In this document: positions 10,880 through 22,907 of the stretch, one piece after another | Numbering within the stretch: position 1 is the first letter of the stretch | How the letters are laid out: each line of letters starts with the position of its first letter | Assembly (NCBI GenBank): GCA_015680685.1 | Contig: MNCI01007821.1 | Span: forward strand, 147,303 to 211,302 | Length of the DNA: 64,000 nt | Reading direction: 5' to 3' | Source of the DNA: Gnetum montanum | Taxonomy: Eukaryota; Streptophyta; Gnetopsida; Gnetales; Gnetaceae | Made by a program: the position numbers and the translations under genes | Notes under the pieces: generated by a model | Databases searched by the model: none | What the model was told of the DNA's origin: nothing | Seen by the model: only the letters and a program-made list of their open reading frames with translations

Positions 10880-11700
10880 GGAGCATAAAATATGAGTGTA
10901 AAAAATCTGAGCATAAGTGTAATCTACTAAACCCTAGCGTAAGCGTAAGCATGAGCGTAAAACCCAAACCCTGAGCATAGACGCCAATGACTAAGCCTTA
11001 GCATAGACGTAGAGTGTAGTGGTTCAAGCATCGGCATAGAGACTCAGACTCTGGTGTAGAGGCTCAGCGTAGGTGTAAACAGTTTCAACCCTTAGTGTCA
11101 ACTGTCGATCTTAGCGTAGACGCCGAGATGGGCAAAGGCAAGGAAGTGGAAAGTCAAGGGAGGAAGGGATTTGACTTAACCTTCGTAGAGGAGAGCAAGG
11201 CCATGTTGCAGTGCTTGCCTAGGCCAAGGATTCTGTCATGGCCTGGATCATCACACAAGTAGGCTTTGATCCTGCCTCTATTAGTTATTTTGTCTTGTAC
11301 ATGTTTCGCAGCGTAGACAATCTCATAGAGGGCTTTGGCGTATACGCCAAGCATAGAGAGTTAGCGTAGAGGGTTTTGGCATATACACCGAGCGTAGGTT
11401 CACAGCGTAAAGTCTTGATAGCGTAGACCGTCATAGCATAATCTATTTTATTAGTGCACAGCATAAACACTTTTTCTTGCATGAAGCGTAGATGATTTCA
11501 TCAGCGTAAATGCTGAAGGCTGTTATGACATATATGCTGAGGGTTTCTTCCACGTACACGCTGAGCGTGAACAGTTTGGTAAACATCATAAATAGTTTTT
11601 GATAGTGTATACGCTAGGTTAAGCAGCGTATACACCGAGCATAAACAGTTTTTGATAGTGTATATGCTGGGTTGAACAGCGTATACGTTGAGCGTAAACA
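10880..11700 (+). repeat. gcgtaaac / gcgtagac repeats in leader and first intron of the antisense gene
   Basis: Degenerate short units (agcgtagacgccgag, agcgtaaacag, gcgtatacaccgagc) fill the predicted 5' leader (10,880-11,127) and most of intron 1 (11,290-11,700). They resemble the gcgtatac array in the U3 of the LTR of the same element. No coding sequence apart from exon 1 is visible here. Confidence 0.65.
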
Positions 11701-14700
11701 GTTAGTACTTCTTTCTAAATGTCGATCTACAATGTGAACTTTTGTTTTTTGGGTCATTTTGATGCATGGCTAATTTATGGTGGCATTTTGGTTGCTTGCA
11801 GGGACACTAAGCCTTTTCTCCTCGTTGTTGAGCTCGTTGGGGTGCTAACATGGTTTGGCCCCATTAAGGCTGATGAACCTACCCCATATCTAACTATTGA
11901 CAACAATGGAGTTTAGTTCAGAGAAGATGCGTGTGAATTCCTGGCCTTCATGTTGGACAATTTCTAAGTGGTTATCTGGTCGCACCTAAGTGAACTGGTG
12001 GCACGGACTGTGCTTAAGGCCATGCTGCCAGGAGCCGCGGAGGGTGTCGTGGTCTTCATAGAAGACATTGCCAAGGGACCGTTGTGAATGAGAACGGTTC
12101 TTCCCGCAGGCCCAGGTCTACATGTCTGTTCGCACGTGTGTGGGCCCAACTACTACAAGGATAGGACTACCTCAAAAATACTTTATTTTTAGCTACACGT
12201 GCACACACACTGTTCCAAAACCCTCCTCGCATAGTGTACTTGGTGGATAGGTAGGACTGTTTAAGTTTTTTGTTTCTTTTCGTTGTTTGGCCTTTGCTTC
12301 TGTTTTAACATCTGTTTGTTTGTAGGCCTAAAGTTAACCCAGATGGAACGTGCATTGAGGATTATGGGCTTGTTCTAGCTCACACCACTCTAGAGGCATT
12401 TATGGTAGGTCCCACCCTTTGTGAAGCAGTATTAGCTCAAACGAAGGGTGCTATTGTTCATTTTCACAAAGAGTTCTCTAGAGCATTTGTAATGTGCCAA
12501 GCTCGTGGATGGTTGCATGAAGATTGGTTAGACAAGGGAATAGTTTTCCCCCATGACTCTGGCTTAGGTAGCACTTCTAAGTCTACTATAGGAGGTAAAT
12601 GACAATGTTTTCTAGATGTGCTAATGTGATTGTTCAACTGCCGAGGGTTATATTGATATGATGATTTTGAATTGTATTTGCAGTTGTTGTACCTCCTAGC
12701 GAGGACCTTGTCACAAAAGGATGAACTGAGACTACCCTATCAATGAAGTTTGGGGAGGTTAATAAGGCCCAAAAGTGGTTACGTACCCATGCCCCGCCAT
12801 CCATCGTTTGTTGCTTAGACAATGTCGGCCTCATGGAGCTCTTCACGACCATGAGCCCTGACGTGTCAATAGCGGAAATGATCGGGATCATGGATTCTTT
12901 CAATGAGTCTATCTCCTACTACAACACCTAGATTAAGGGTGTTAAGGTAGTTTTCCATCTGTCGCCTGAATTATTTTCGAACTTATTTGGGGTACCAACA
13001 GATGGTATAAGTGTAGTTTTAGATAGGGCCCATAAAGAGCTCCAAACGGTTCGTGAATTGGAGGACTGGTTGGGCATGGCCAAGGATGCCAAGGGATTCC
13101 CAATGCAGGGGAAATCAAAGATTGAGGAGGTGAATGAATTATATCCCCTGTTTAGGGCATGGGTATTCCCCAAATCCCTTTCTCAAGTGTGGAGTCTTGG
13201 GGTCGAAGCTATACGTATTATGCGAACTATCCTAGAAATCGGAATGTGCTATAACTGGGCCCAATTTTTGTTGTTGGGCCTGTACAAGGAGATAGTGTGA
13301 TTGCGCTTGAATGTCAAGGTGTAGTCCCATTTCACCTTTGCCTTCTTTTCTGATTATCTTTACCGCTTAGCCGAGTTTTTGGTAGTTCGCGCAGACAACA
13401 AGTATGTTCTATGGGATCAAGGTCAACTATCCCACCTGTGGATCCACCACTTATTTGAAATTACCGAGTCCCAAGATGCTCCTGAGGGCATTGATGAGTC
13501 TATATCTATCACAATAGGGGGGTCATCTGGTATGTCAATCCACACATGTGACAGTTTGGGATTGGAGCCAAATTACATATGCTATACTACGAAAAGAGCA
13601 GAACGGGTCATCAAAGAGATCATTGGCAAGGCCAAGTCAAAGCTAACAAAGCGCAAATGCTCAATCGAGGAAGCCTCGAATGTCAACGAGCCACGAGTAA
13701 AGCGCATACGATTCAGGATTCCTATCCAAGGTAAGTAGACTCCGTACACTTATTTCTTTATTGTTTTTTTTTTCATAATTTTTACTTTGATCACTTACAT
13801 GCCACTGATACCTTCAGACTTCACTCAAGAAGTGAGGAAGTAGGCATTAGAGACTATTACTGAAGAGGAGGAAACTAACATGGAGCAAAACACTAAGGAG
13901 GATAATGTGGAGAAAGATCAGGGAGGAGGGATGGAAGAGTTGAAGGAAGACACCATAAAAACTAAGCTGTTGGATGACCAGGGTGGTGTCGATCAAATGT
14001 TCAGCAACTTTCTTAAGGGAAAGTTGGACTTAGGTGATCCCCTAGAAGGTGACAAGGAGCACGATATGTTTTCTTTTATTTTTTTATTACTTCGTTAGTT
14101 GTCTTTTCCATGGTATTTTACCTTTGTGTTTTTATCTCTTCCAAATGAAGGCAGTGAAACCAGGATGATGCAGGTGGATGTACCTATGAAAACGGTTCCC
14201 CCTGAAAGGACCATGGAGGTTAGTCCATCCCACACATGTGGACCATTTACTTGGATAGAAGTGCCAAGTAAGATGGATTTTATGGCTGGAATTGCTGAAG
14301 AAGTTGTTGAATGAATTCAGGAGGCCCACCCTGAAATAAGTATGAATGTTTTGAACTATTTGCAGTTTTAGAGTTTCACACCCTATTTTTGTCATTTTAA
14401 CGTCTGTTCATTTCGTGTGCATAGGTGCCAAACTAATGTGGGATCCTTCTGAGACAATCAGCATAGAGAGTTTACCCACATTGTCCCCAGAAGTCGAGCA
14501 GGTGCCAAGGCCTATTTACGAGGAAGTAGCGGAAGGTCTTGTTCACAACACCAAGTCACTGTGGACCTATAGGCATTTCATCGAATAGATGTGGCTGTAG
14601 ATTCAAGCAAAGGAAAAGGAAGTCTCCAAGTTGTCAATCGAGCGTGACGATCTTAAGGCTCAATATGAGTTCGTCTCTACCAAACTAAGTGGTGATCACT

Positions 14701-15415
14701 CTTGGTGGACTTCTGAGGTCACATATACCAGGTATTGGAATTTTCTTAATTGTCATGCATCACTAACCCGGAGACTAGTAGAGCGTAAGGCCCAAATAGA
14801 TCTCCTAAACCTCAAGTGTCAAGATTGGAAAGCTTTTGCCTCCAAGGTACGGAAGTGGGGTCAGGATGAAAAGAACCACAAAAATCATTACAAGAAGTCA
14901 TTAAAGGAAGTGTCCATTGAAAAGTGCCAACTGGAAATGTTTGTGGAAGGTTTGGGTATGTGCTCTGCTTTTGATACTTTTGCTCAAAACACAAATATTG
15001 AGATGGATTCACCTACAAGGGTGATTACGACTGCTTCTGGGGAGGTATTAGTAGGTGAATTCCCTCTAAAGCATCCCACCTGGTCGGCTGTTGACAAGGG
15101 GAAGGCCTTGGCAGATGTTGACCTAGGCCTTGATGGGACTAATTGGACCAGTGTCTCAGAAGAGGAAATCCTTCATCGACTAGAATTTGGCTTAGGGGGA
15201 TCCCCTATGGTAATAATTTTATTATCATGAAATTTATTGGCTGAATAATGTTTGAAATTTCACCCTTCTCTTGTTCTTACGTTGATTTTCTCCTTTTGTA
15301 TTTTCAGGATGAAGGCGGTGCGATGTTCAAGAAGCTGGCCACAGTGGAGCAGGGGCCCTTGATACCAGCGGATCTAAAGGGGATGATCCTCCCATCCCAG
15401 ATGCTTAGTATTTAG
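11128..15415 (+). pseudogene. antisense eight-exon gene carried by element A
   Basis: This gene runs opposite to the element, between protease and RT. A model with GT-AG introns fits: exons 11128-11258, 11802-12250, 12326-12594, 12684-13730, 13818-14067, 14155-14339, 14425-15209 and 15308-15415. Joined reading frames agree at all seven junctions, giving about 1,074 codons once one single-base frameshift in exon 2 (near 12,170-12,195) is allowed. The start is the ATG opening MGKGKEVESQGRKG; the frame ends in TAG. Nonsense codons (for example 11,914, 12,724, 12,929, 13,298, 13,322) are mostly single transitions. Exon 2 has FLAFMLDNF then VVIWSHL and later RIVYLVDR, resembling an FCP1/NIF-type HAD phosphatase fold. 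Exon 5 is acidic. Exon 7 is coiled-coil-like and ends in a conserved block (ITTASGEV, EEEILHRLEFGL). Element B carries a homologue. The function is unknown; the HAD likeness is tentative. Confidence 0.75.
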
Positions 15416-16053
15416 TTTTTTTTGTTTGGTTTTACTTTATGGAACTATTCTGACTCAAATTGATACGAGAATTGTAAATTGAAAATTTTGAGGTATTTTG
15501 AATAGATGGACGAAAATAGTTCATCCTTGTAATTGTACATCATTGCATGTATAAAATTTTTTGTTGATTTTGAGTTTAATTGCACACATGACACCACAAT
15601 GTAAAATTTTTTGGTTTTTTTATCTATTTTAAGTGTGATGGACGTATGTAATTATAAATGATAAGTGAAAAGGAAAATAAAGTATAAGTGTATCAACTAA
15701 TTTAAGGCCATTTCAGGCCAGCGTAAGTAGGGAATATTTTAGATGACACAGGTGGATTTCTCGATTGACCAACCATTGCTAATCGTGGCTAGTTTAATGT
15801 CATTGTGGATATGAGAGTTTAACATTATTACAGACTTGGAATGTAGTTTAATGTCTTTTCGGACTTGTTGTAGTTTAACGTCATTTCGGACGAATTGTAG
15901 TTTAATGTCATTTCGGACATGCTATTTATTTATATTTTTTTATCGATTTAATAGTTTTTTTAATTTTTTCATTTTAACATTGGGAGTAGAGTTAGCGCGT
16001 ATGATTCTATATTCAGCATCCCCTTTGCTAATTATATTGAATGGTAATTTGGC
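15416..16053. repeat. 3' flank of the antisense gene with tagtttaatgtc array
   Basis: AT-rich sequence follows the predicted stop and may hold the poly(A) region. From about 15,780 to 15,930 units of 27 bases repeat around tgtagtttaatgtcatttcgg, three of them close to perfect. I see no coding sequence before the end of protease at 16,054. Confidence 0.6.
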
Positions 16054-17057
16054 CTAGGGAACGTCTGATGGAGTGGTCCCCGCATCGGTGTTTTCAGAAG
16101 TTTTGGTATTTTTTGTGAGTTCTGTGTTAGTTTCTAATTGAGGAGGTGTATGTACAATGTTAGGTACAAGTATTTCTATTTTGGGAAGATCTTGTTGTGT
16201 GTTTAAAGGATTACCGCCTACCAGTTTTTGTTCATTCACATCTTGTTGTCTAGGCTCTTCAAGTTTGACCTCTGAGCCTTGTTCTGTGTCCATGTACGAT
16301 GAAAAAATAGGTGTAGCAGCTTCCCTGTGTATGATGATTTCACTACTTTCATAAAGCAAATGAATCTCTTGGTGTATAGGGGATGCGACTACTTTTACTT
16401 GGGCTAACCAGGGCCTTCCTAGCATTAGGTTGAATCCTGGCATCTCATCGATTACTACAAAGTTAGCGGATGTGGGGAATTGATCCCCTGCTATGAAGTC
16501 CAGATTGATTGTACCCTTAACTATCACGCATGACCCACTGAATGATTTCAAGCATGTGGTAGTAGTTGGTCTGATTAGCTCTATAAGCCCCAACTGTTCA
16601 ATGATAGGATATGGGACTACGTTTGTGGCAGCTCCATCGTCTACGTGAATCCTATGTATTTTGAATTGATTTACACATATTGTTATGAACATAGGGGTTC
16701 TTGTTATCTCCCTTTTCTTCTTATCCACCTTGATATTATCGTTGTGGAAACTTAATGGTTTGGAAGTTGTCCCTTGGGGTGAGTACATTACCGCATGAAT
16801 GGATGATTCATTTGGGGGCAAGTCCTCGCTTACTGGGATCAATGTTAACATGTGCACCAAAGCTTTGTGATGTGTTTGAGATATTAGAACTAAGTCATAC
16901 AAGCTCAATGAAGTATTCTTTTGTTTAAGTGCTTACGTGACTTGTGTTAGGGCCATTGCTAAGTCTCGACTGTTGGGCATGTGTTTATCGATGGTGACTC
17001 GGTCCATTGGGCCCAAGCGTTGACGCTCCTTCTCCAAGCATTCACACGTAAGCTTAT
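16054..17057 (-). pseudogene. protease region of element A
   Basis: An open frame of 284 codons (16,908-16,054) continues upstream to the insertion site of element C. LSLYDLVLISQTHHKALV opens a conserved block that recurs in element B (TLSLYDLIMSFVAHHEALV). The active-site segment reads HVDDGAATNVV, where retropepsins have D-S/T-G, and the flap and dimer region ends NLMLGRPWLAQ, a typical plant Ty3 form. The family cleaves the polyprotein in the virus-like particle. The C-terminal 100 residues are acidic and low in complexity. Upstream, LTCECLEKERQRL reads in frame to 17,053, where the target duplication of element C begins, so C split the gag-protease frame. Confidence 0.8.
17053..17057. repeat. 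target-site duplication of element C, left copy
   Basis: cttat directly precedes the LTR end TGATGAG and is repeated exactly at 26024-26028 after CTCATCA. Confidence 0.85.
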
Positions 17058-18045
17058 TGATGAGTGGCGAGGTACCCCTACACTCAACCATATGAAACGA
17101 GTGTCGCACACGTAATCCAGTCGAACTTCACAGATGGACTAGTTGTGGCACCTAGATAGTTAGCCTTAGGTTGTAGTTCGCTGTCTTCCCACCTAGACTA
17201 GTTTTGCATATGTCACGTATGGTTTAGTCTAGATGAGATGTATGATGTGTTCCTAATCTATGCTACTCCTGAAGGCAGTGGAAAATAATATTAACTAATC
17301 TAAGCTAAGAGGAAGAGGGTAAGAAATCTAATCTAGCCTAAGTGTGATGAGCAACCGATTCCTTGATCAACCATACACATCTTGGACTTTGTGCACGACT
17401 ACCACTAGGACTACCATGCATAGGCCTAGGTACACCACTGGGATTACCAAGCACAGACCCCAAATACACCACTAGGTTGCCAAGTGTAGATCTGCCTAGC
17501 TACACCACTGGGCTACCAAGCAGTCACACTTAAATGCTCGTAATCAAGTCGTACTCATTCTGCTTCTAGGAGCTTAAGGGTGAGAAACTAATCGTGATGA
17601 GTAATCGATTCCTTAACTAGCCGTACACACCCGTAGATGCTCATAGTCAAGTTGTACTCACACCGTGCTATGAAAGTAATAAATAACATTAAATAAATAA
17701 CAAATAAATAAACTAAGTAAATGCTATAATGATGAAGTAATCTTGATCTTTATTGTCGGTCATGTGCATGTCCAAGTACGGCACACTCGAATAAAGACAC
17801 CGTACAATTACATTCACCACACTGCAGGAAGACACGGGAAAAATCTAACTCTATAGGGATCAAACTGCCAGAGCTTTGCTACTCTAAAACTAGGATCTCC
17901 AAGCAAGGGAGAGCTGCCTCTTATTTATAGACATGACAGCAGACTATGATATTGCGTACATGATATCATAGGGAAGGATGTGATATCGCGTCGACTACGA
18001 TATCACATACACGATATCGTAGCCTATGCAAACCACGTCTCATCA
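17058..18045 (-). repeat. 3' LTR of element C
   Basis: It aligns with 25,021-26,023 along its whole length. Landmarks include ggcgaggtaccccta at the U5 end, accaagcgtagac / ccactgggttacc repeats in U5, a TATA box (17922-17929) and gatatcgcg palindromes in U3 (17,950-18,030). Confidence 0.9.
17922..17929 (-). promoter_or_regulatory. TATA box of the 3' LTR of element C
   Basis: The minus strand reads TATAAATAAGAG, the same as the right LTR and as the internal block at 21,469. Confidence 0.6.
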
Positions 18046-18060
18046 TACCCCCATGACTAA
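18046..18060 (-). other. polypurine tract of element C
   Basis: The minus strand reads tttagtcatgggggta directly before TGATGAG of the 3' LTR. The same tttagtcatggggg core occurs inside C at about 21,283 and in element D near 63,925. Confidence 0.6.
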
Positions 18061-18258
18061 ATAAAAACTCGTGCTCAAGTTACAAGGAGAACAAGCTTCA
18101 GTGATTACACAGTGGATAGGTTTGGGATTATTAACTAGAAAAAGAAATGGACTAATTCCGCAGTGTGGGAAGACACAACACAGAGAAAAAATGCTAGAAC
18201 TACAAAAATTTGGAACTCATGTAGTTCCTGGTGACGGTGGCTCCTCCATGGGTGCTTT

Positions 18259-21001
18259 CCCTTTATCACGTGCTCTGAGCTTTGAAGGTTGATGATGCTA
18301 AAGAATAGCCTAGAGCTTCTCCTCTTCGGTCTGAGGGTCTTGTGTCGTCCATGCTGATGCTCCAATGTTTGATGCAGTCGGCACCTCCCACAGATAGGGT
18401 ATTTGCGGGAACATCTGATTAGCTTTGACGTACCATGCCACGAACACCCGTTGTTCCTCCTCATAGGCTCTGGCTCTATCTTTGTATTCATGAAGTTCTG
18501 TTAGCCTTTGAGCTAAGTCAGTTGCCACATCTTTCTATCCTTGGTAGCTTTCTTTTACCACCACAAGTTTAGAATTTGCAACCTCTAGTTTCTCAGCCAA
18601 CTTCTTCCGTTCTGCAAATTCTGCTTCATATTTGATATGGGTGGAAGCTACCTTATGCTCAAGCTCTGACCTCGGGCATCCTACTGTTAACATGGCCAGG
18701 TTGGCATATCGAAGGTTTTCCAACTCCATGTATTCAGTTAAGTCCTGGATCTACAGGTCTAGGTTCTTAATTTCTGCTTAGTGGGTGTAGGCATAAGTGT
18801 CCAATATGGCCCCCCAATTAGTGTGTTGGGCACTGATGCTATTAATTTGAGATTTGGCCATATGGATCTCCTTCTCCAGGATCTATTTGTACAGCCCCAC
18901 CTGATCATGGAAGTGCTCCTTCAACTTCTCATGTCGTTTAGCTTCATTCTACCATGCACTAATCTCGATGGCTGATTTCTGTCGAATAGCATGTACCTCC
19001 TCCGTTGAGAGGGTTCAATTTTCTCTAGCTAAACAGCTTACATCTTGGTTCACTTGAATGAATTGTTCTTGTAGCTAATGAAAGTGCTCATCGAGAACAT
19101 TCTTTTGCTTCTTCACAAAAGTCAACCAAAGGTTATCTGCAACCAACTGCTTATTCTCTTCTTGCAAGGCTTTGAGTGCCTTAATATGTGCATGAGTTTG
19201 CACCTTTGCTACGGAGGCATTCCAAGTGGTTATCTCCTTTTCTTCTACCACCTTCTTATTTTTTGCAATTAATTTCGTTAGTTGCTCGGTTCTAAAATTT
19301 TCTAATTAGTCTACAGGAACCAATCACAAGGGATCCCGCTATGTTGCCTATAAGGCGATGAGCTGTTCTTGTAGTTTCTATACTTCAGCCTCAGCATGCT
19401 CAGCCCTTACTTCGGATATGACCATTTTCCCCTTTGTCGAAATGAGGTCCGACTGAATTATTGTTACATCTTGGGGGATGTCAAACAGGGACGTCAAAAC
19501 TTGCCTTGTTTGAAGCAATCTATCCAGTACATCCTCATGTTCTATAGGAGTCATTGAGGTTCTAATGATAGTTTGAGCATCCTGTGCTCCTGAGAGATCT
19601 ACTGGTGGCACAACAGGTACATTAAAAGACTCTTTGATGTGGTCTATGACCACTTCAACTGCTCCCATGGCATCCTGGTGTTGCATGACCACCACCGTGG
19701 CCCCTTCACCAATCTCTAATTGCACTTGAAAAGATGCCACATGTCCAGAGATCTATTGTGACCATCTGCTTTCCCCTCCTCCTATTTGCAGTGACAACTC
19801 ACCCCTTGTGCGATCTACTGAAATCATAGGCTGGTTGGCATCATCGATGACACGGAAGAGATTGGCGTCCTCACGACTTCCCCAACTGACCGTCTCAGCA
19901 ATGGCCCTAAAATGGCTCATCGATGGTCTATAGTCTTACAGTGGTAGCTAATCCTGGCTTGTACCAGTCCTTCTTCCTGTTGTTGGCTGGGACCTGTGGT
20001 TGAAGGTTGACTAGGTTCTGCAAGTTGAGTTGCATGGGGTCCAGTCATTTCTTCTTCATCTTCTTCATTTGGTCCCAACTCTTCGCTAGTGCTCTTTCTT
20101 AGAGCTAGCACCTTTAACAATTCATCGTAAGAAGCATTTTGGGCCTTTTAGAGGATGTCATTGGTATATCCCTAAATACCTACCCAACGCACAATTTTCT
20201 GATAAGGCAGGGAAAAGGGAGTGCCATTTTCCCTATCTTCTGTTCCTCAAATCGCCTTAGGATCTCCATCAAATATAGATGAGGAAGGTTAGCGTTAACC
20301 TTTCCCATCAACACTGCACATCCTCTTGCTACGTACGTTGATATTCTTTTTAAACCTTTTGTGGGAAAGAGGTGATAGGTTCCAATTTTGAAATAAACTC
20401 TCTCTTCCATGGTTAGCTCACCAAAAGCTTTATCTCTACCATAAGCCTTTTCTAGTCAATCCTTTCACACATCAGGGTCTGATCGGGTGGATAACCGAGC
20501 AACGTGGGGGCTTGAATTCGAAAGGTTTAACACTTCTAAAATTGCCTATGCAGAAAAATCTATGGTCACACCAACAATGTTGAATGTGGTGCCATGCTCT
20601 TTATTATGCCAGAATAGGTATGTTTCTCCTAAGTACTAGGCACCTTGTTCAGAGAGGACAGGCCATAAGGGAGACCCTTTGAGGTGATCCCTAACAACCT
20701 CAGGAGTGAACTCTACAAAATATTTGAAGTTGAGTTCCACAATCACCGAAGCGTTTGTGGACCTCGTGTGGATAGCCTGAACACATTTCGAGGACAACGT
20801 GAGTTGTTATCCCAGTTTAGGCACAACGGTTCCTCCTTCTGCCTACCCAGATCGTCTGGTAGAAGGTTCTTCTTAATGGATGCTGAATGAATGCACCTCC
20901 TAGTCATTATGTTATCCGACAGGGACTTGCCTTCGACCTCTCCTAGGTTGTTTTGCTCCACCTTGGGTCAAACTCTTCTACTGGGAGCGTTTTGGGGCCA
21001 T
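18259..21001 (-). pseudogene. env-position coiled-coil ORF of element C
   Basis: This minus-strand coding region lies between the gag half and the 3' LTR, where Athila elements carry their env-like third ORF. It opens at ATGGCCCCAAAACG, a basic start (MAPKRSQ), and runs in one frame to about 20,190 with stops in between. A globular part has FTPEVVRDHLKGSPLWPVL and KGLKRISTYVARG, resembling the putative plant transposon protein domain of Athila-type elements (tentative). After a single-base frameshift near 20,185 come an acidic, proline/glutamine-rich linker (about 20,100-19,950) and a long helical region rich in E, K, L and A (19,740-18,300). It ends in WTTQDPQTEEEK and a stop near 18,259. 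I see no clear signal peptide or membrane span, so envelope function is not supported by the sequence. Confidence 0.6.
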
Positions 21002-21282
21002 TTGAAATCACATGGGCCAATGTTAGTAAGGTTATTTAGGAAATCAAGTTATACCTTACTACTTGCCTTAAATAAAGATCTTATGTTATTGTGTGATTGG
21101 GCCCAAAAATTATGATAATGGGTCCCATGACTTAGGTGAAATTTCATTTTAATCTCCTGGTATACTTAAGGTCATATCATTTTTGGCACAATTTGTCTAA
21201 GTGTTAGTATTAATTATCCTAATTGATGTCCTTTGGGCGATGACAAATTTCAAAAAAGTTAGGCACTTTTCGGCAAGTGTCT

Positions 21283-21540
21283 CTCCCCCATGACTAAACT
21301 GAACACTTCGGGTTCAAGCAGGTTCAAAAGAAATTCAAATTGGAGTACCAGTGTGTGAGATATAGTTGAAAAAGCAAAGGTCACTCAAGCGCAATTCACA
21401 TAGAAAAAATTCAAAAATTCCCCCAGCGTAATTGCCAAATGAAGCTAAGTGTTGCGGTGGGGGGTTCTTATTTATAGGAAAAGGGGACGCGATATCGCAT
21501 ACGGTACATCGCATACGCGATATCTCGTCCCAACTATAGT
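21283..21540 (-). promoter_or_regulatory. LTR-like internal promoter block of element C
   Basis: Upstream of the env-position ORF, the minus strand has gatatcgcg palindromes (21,488-21,528), then TATAAATAAGA (21,469-21,476), then about 180 bases of leader ending in tttagtcatgggggaga (21,283-21,300). The palindromes and the TATA box match those in the U3 of the LTR, but the sequence after the TATA box does not, so this is not simply a third LTR. It may drive the ORF that starts at 21,001. Confidence 0.5.
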
Positions 21541-22907
21541 GAGACACTTGAAAGAGACCGAATTTTTTAATGATTTTTCTTTAAATTAATGGGTAAAATG
21601 AGGACATTGACAAGGATTAATGTATTCAAGGGTAATTACATGAATTCAAGAGGCACTTTGAATGATAAAGATGTGAATTCAACAATTAAAAAATTTGGCA
21701 GTTATGAAGAAAAGGGAATATAATGGTACATTGGAATGTTAAAGTTTTGAGGGTTAATAAATGGGAAAGAAAATTATGAAAAACTAAGCTGAGGGTAAGA
21801 AATTGTGTGTTCTAGCTAGAGAATTAATGAAGATTACAATAAAATTACACAAGTGGGTCCTCCCCAAAGTAGGTTTCAACCTATTATGCCCTTGTGTAAT
21901 CACACTTAAAGTGTCCGTGGGCACTAGAAGGGTTAGAGGTAATCTGCACTAACTCTACAAAACACACACCCATAAATATCACTGGAATGAGATGAAAATT
22001 TTATGTTACACCGGACACGAGCAACAATTATATGAACAGTGAGATGAGATGAAGTATAGAAAGGTATCGTAGAGATTGAGACATGAGGTAACTGATCTAG
22101 GGTACAATGAATCCTGCATGTAAAGCATGATTAAGGTGTCATTAACCCGTCATTCCAAGATCAGGACCAAGTCCATCCATCTTAAATAGTGACACCGCAT
22201 TGTTTCATCCCATGATGGACAACTATGAGAGTACCATAACAACAAGGCGTACGATCACTTGGCATTTAGTGCAAGGGAGGAGTGATTTTTTTGTTTTATG
22301 GCACTTATCTTTTTTCTTTTTCTCTTCTTTATTTCTTTTTTTTCACTTTACTGAATCCAAAGAAGCCGCCAACCTTCAAGCATGGGTGCATGTCTTTCCA
22401 GTGGGACCCTCTAGAAGAGCATTTGATTTTCAAGTTCCCTTTTGATTACTCTTACTCCCATTTTTCATTAGATCTACAAGGATCTTAGTACAACCAAGTT
22501 ACATGATAACACCCATAGTTGACATCAAAGAGAATCCACAAGTCCCCTTGATGTCACACCCTAATCATTCCTTCTTGGTCCATCCTTCTTCATTCTGGGT
22601 ACAATGAACACAAAATTAATTTTAAGTTTTAGAAAGTTCAAGAATGTCACTGTACCCATGAATAGAACCTCTTTATTTATAGAGTGGATGAGTGGGTGTA
22701 ATAGGCTCACTGTTTCAAATAATTGATCACTCATGACTTAATAACATAGAACACATCTCAACCAATGATCCACATGAGTGTTTTATTCGTAGATGAGATT
22801 ACTTACACAACATGAAAATACAAACACAAAAAAACACAAGAAATATAAAAATATAAAAAGATAAAACAAAAAGTTGAAAAATGAAAAACATTTATTGATC
22901 CTGCTTG
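21541..22907. other. gene-free stretch of element C
   Basis: AT-rich sequence where pol would be expected in an autonomous relative. No protease, RT or integrase motif is visible in any frame. Short open frames near 22,200-22,490 are simple T/C-rich sequence. Confidence 0.5.

Noticed and set aside
20684-21115. Plus-strand open frames inside element C
   Set aside because: They lie opposite the env-position ORF and show no family motif.
22200-22488. Phe/Ser-rich plus-strand frames
   Set aside because: They stem from a T/C-rich simple stretch (tttttcttttt) with no conserved motif.
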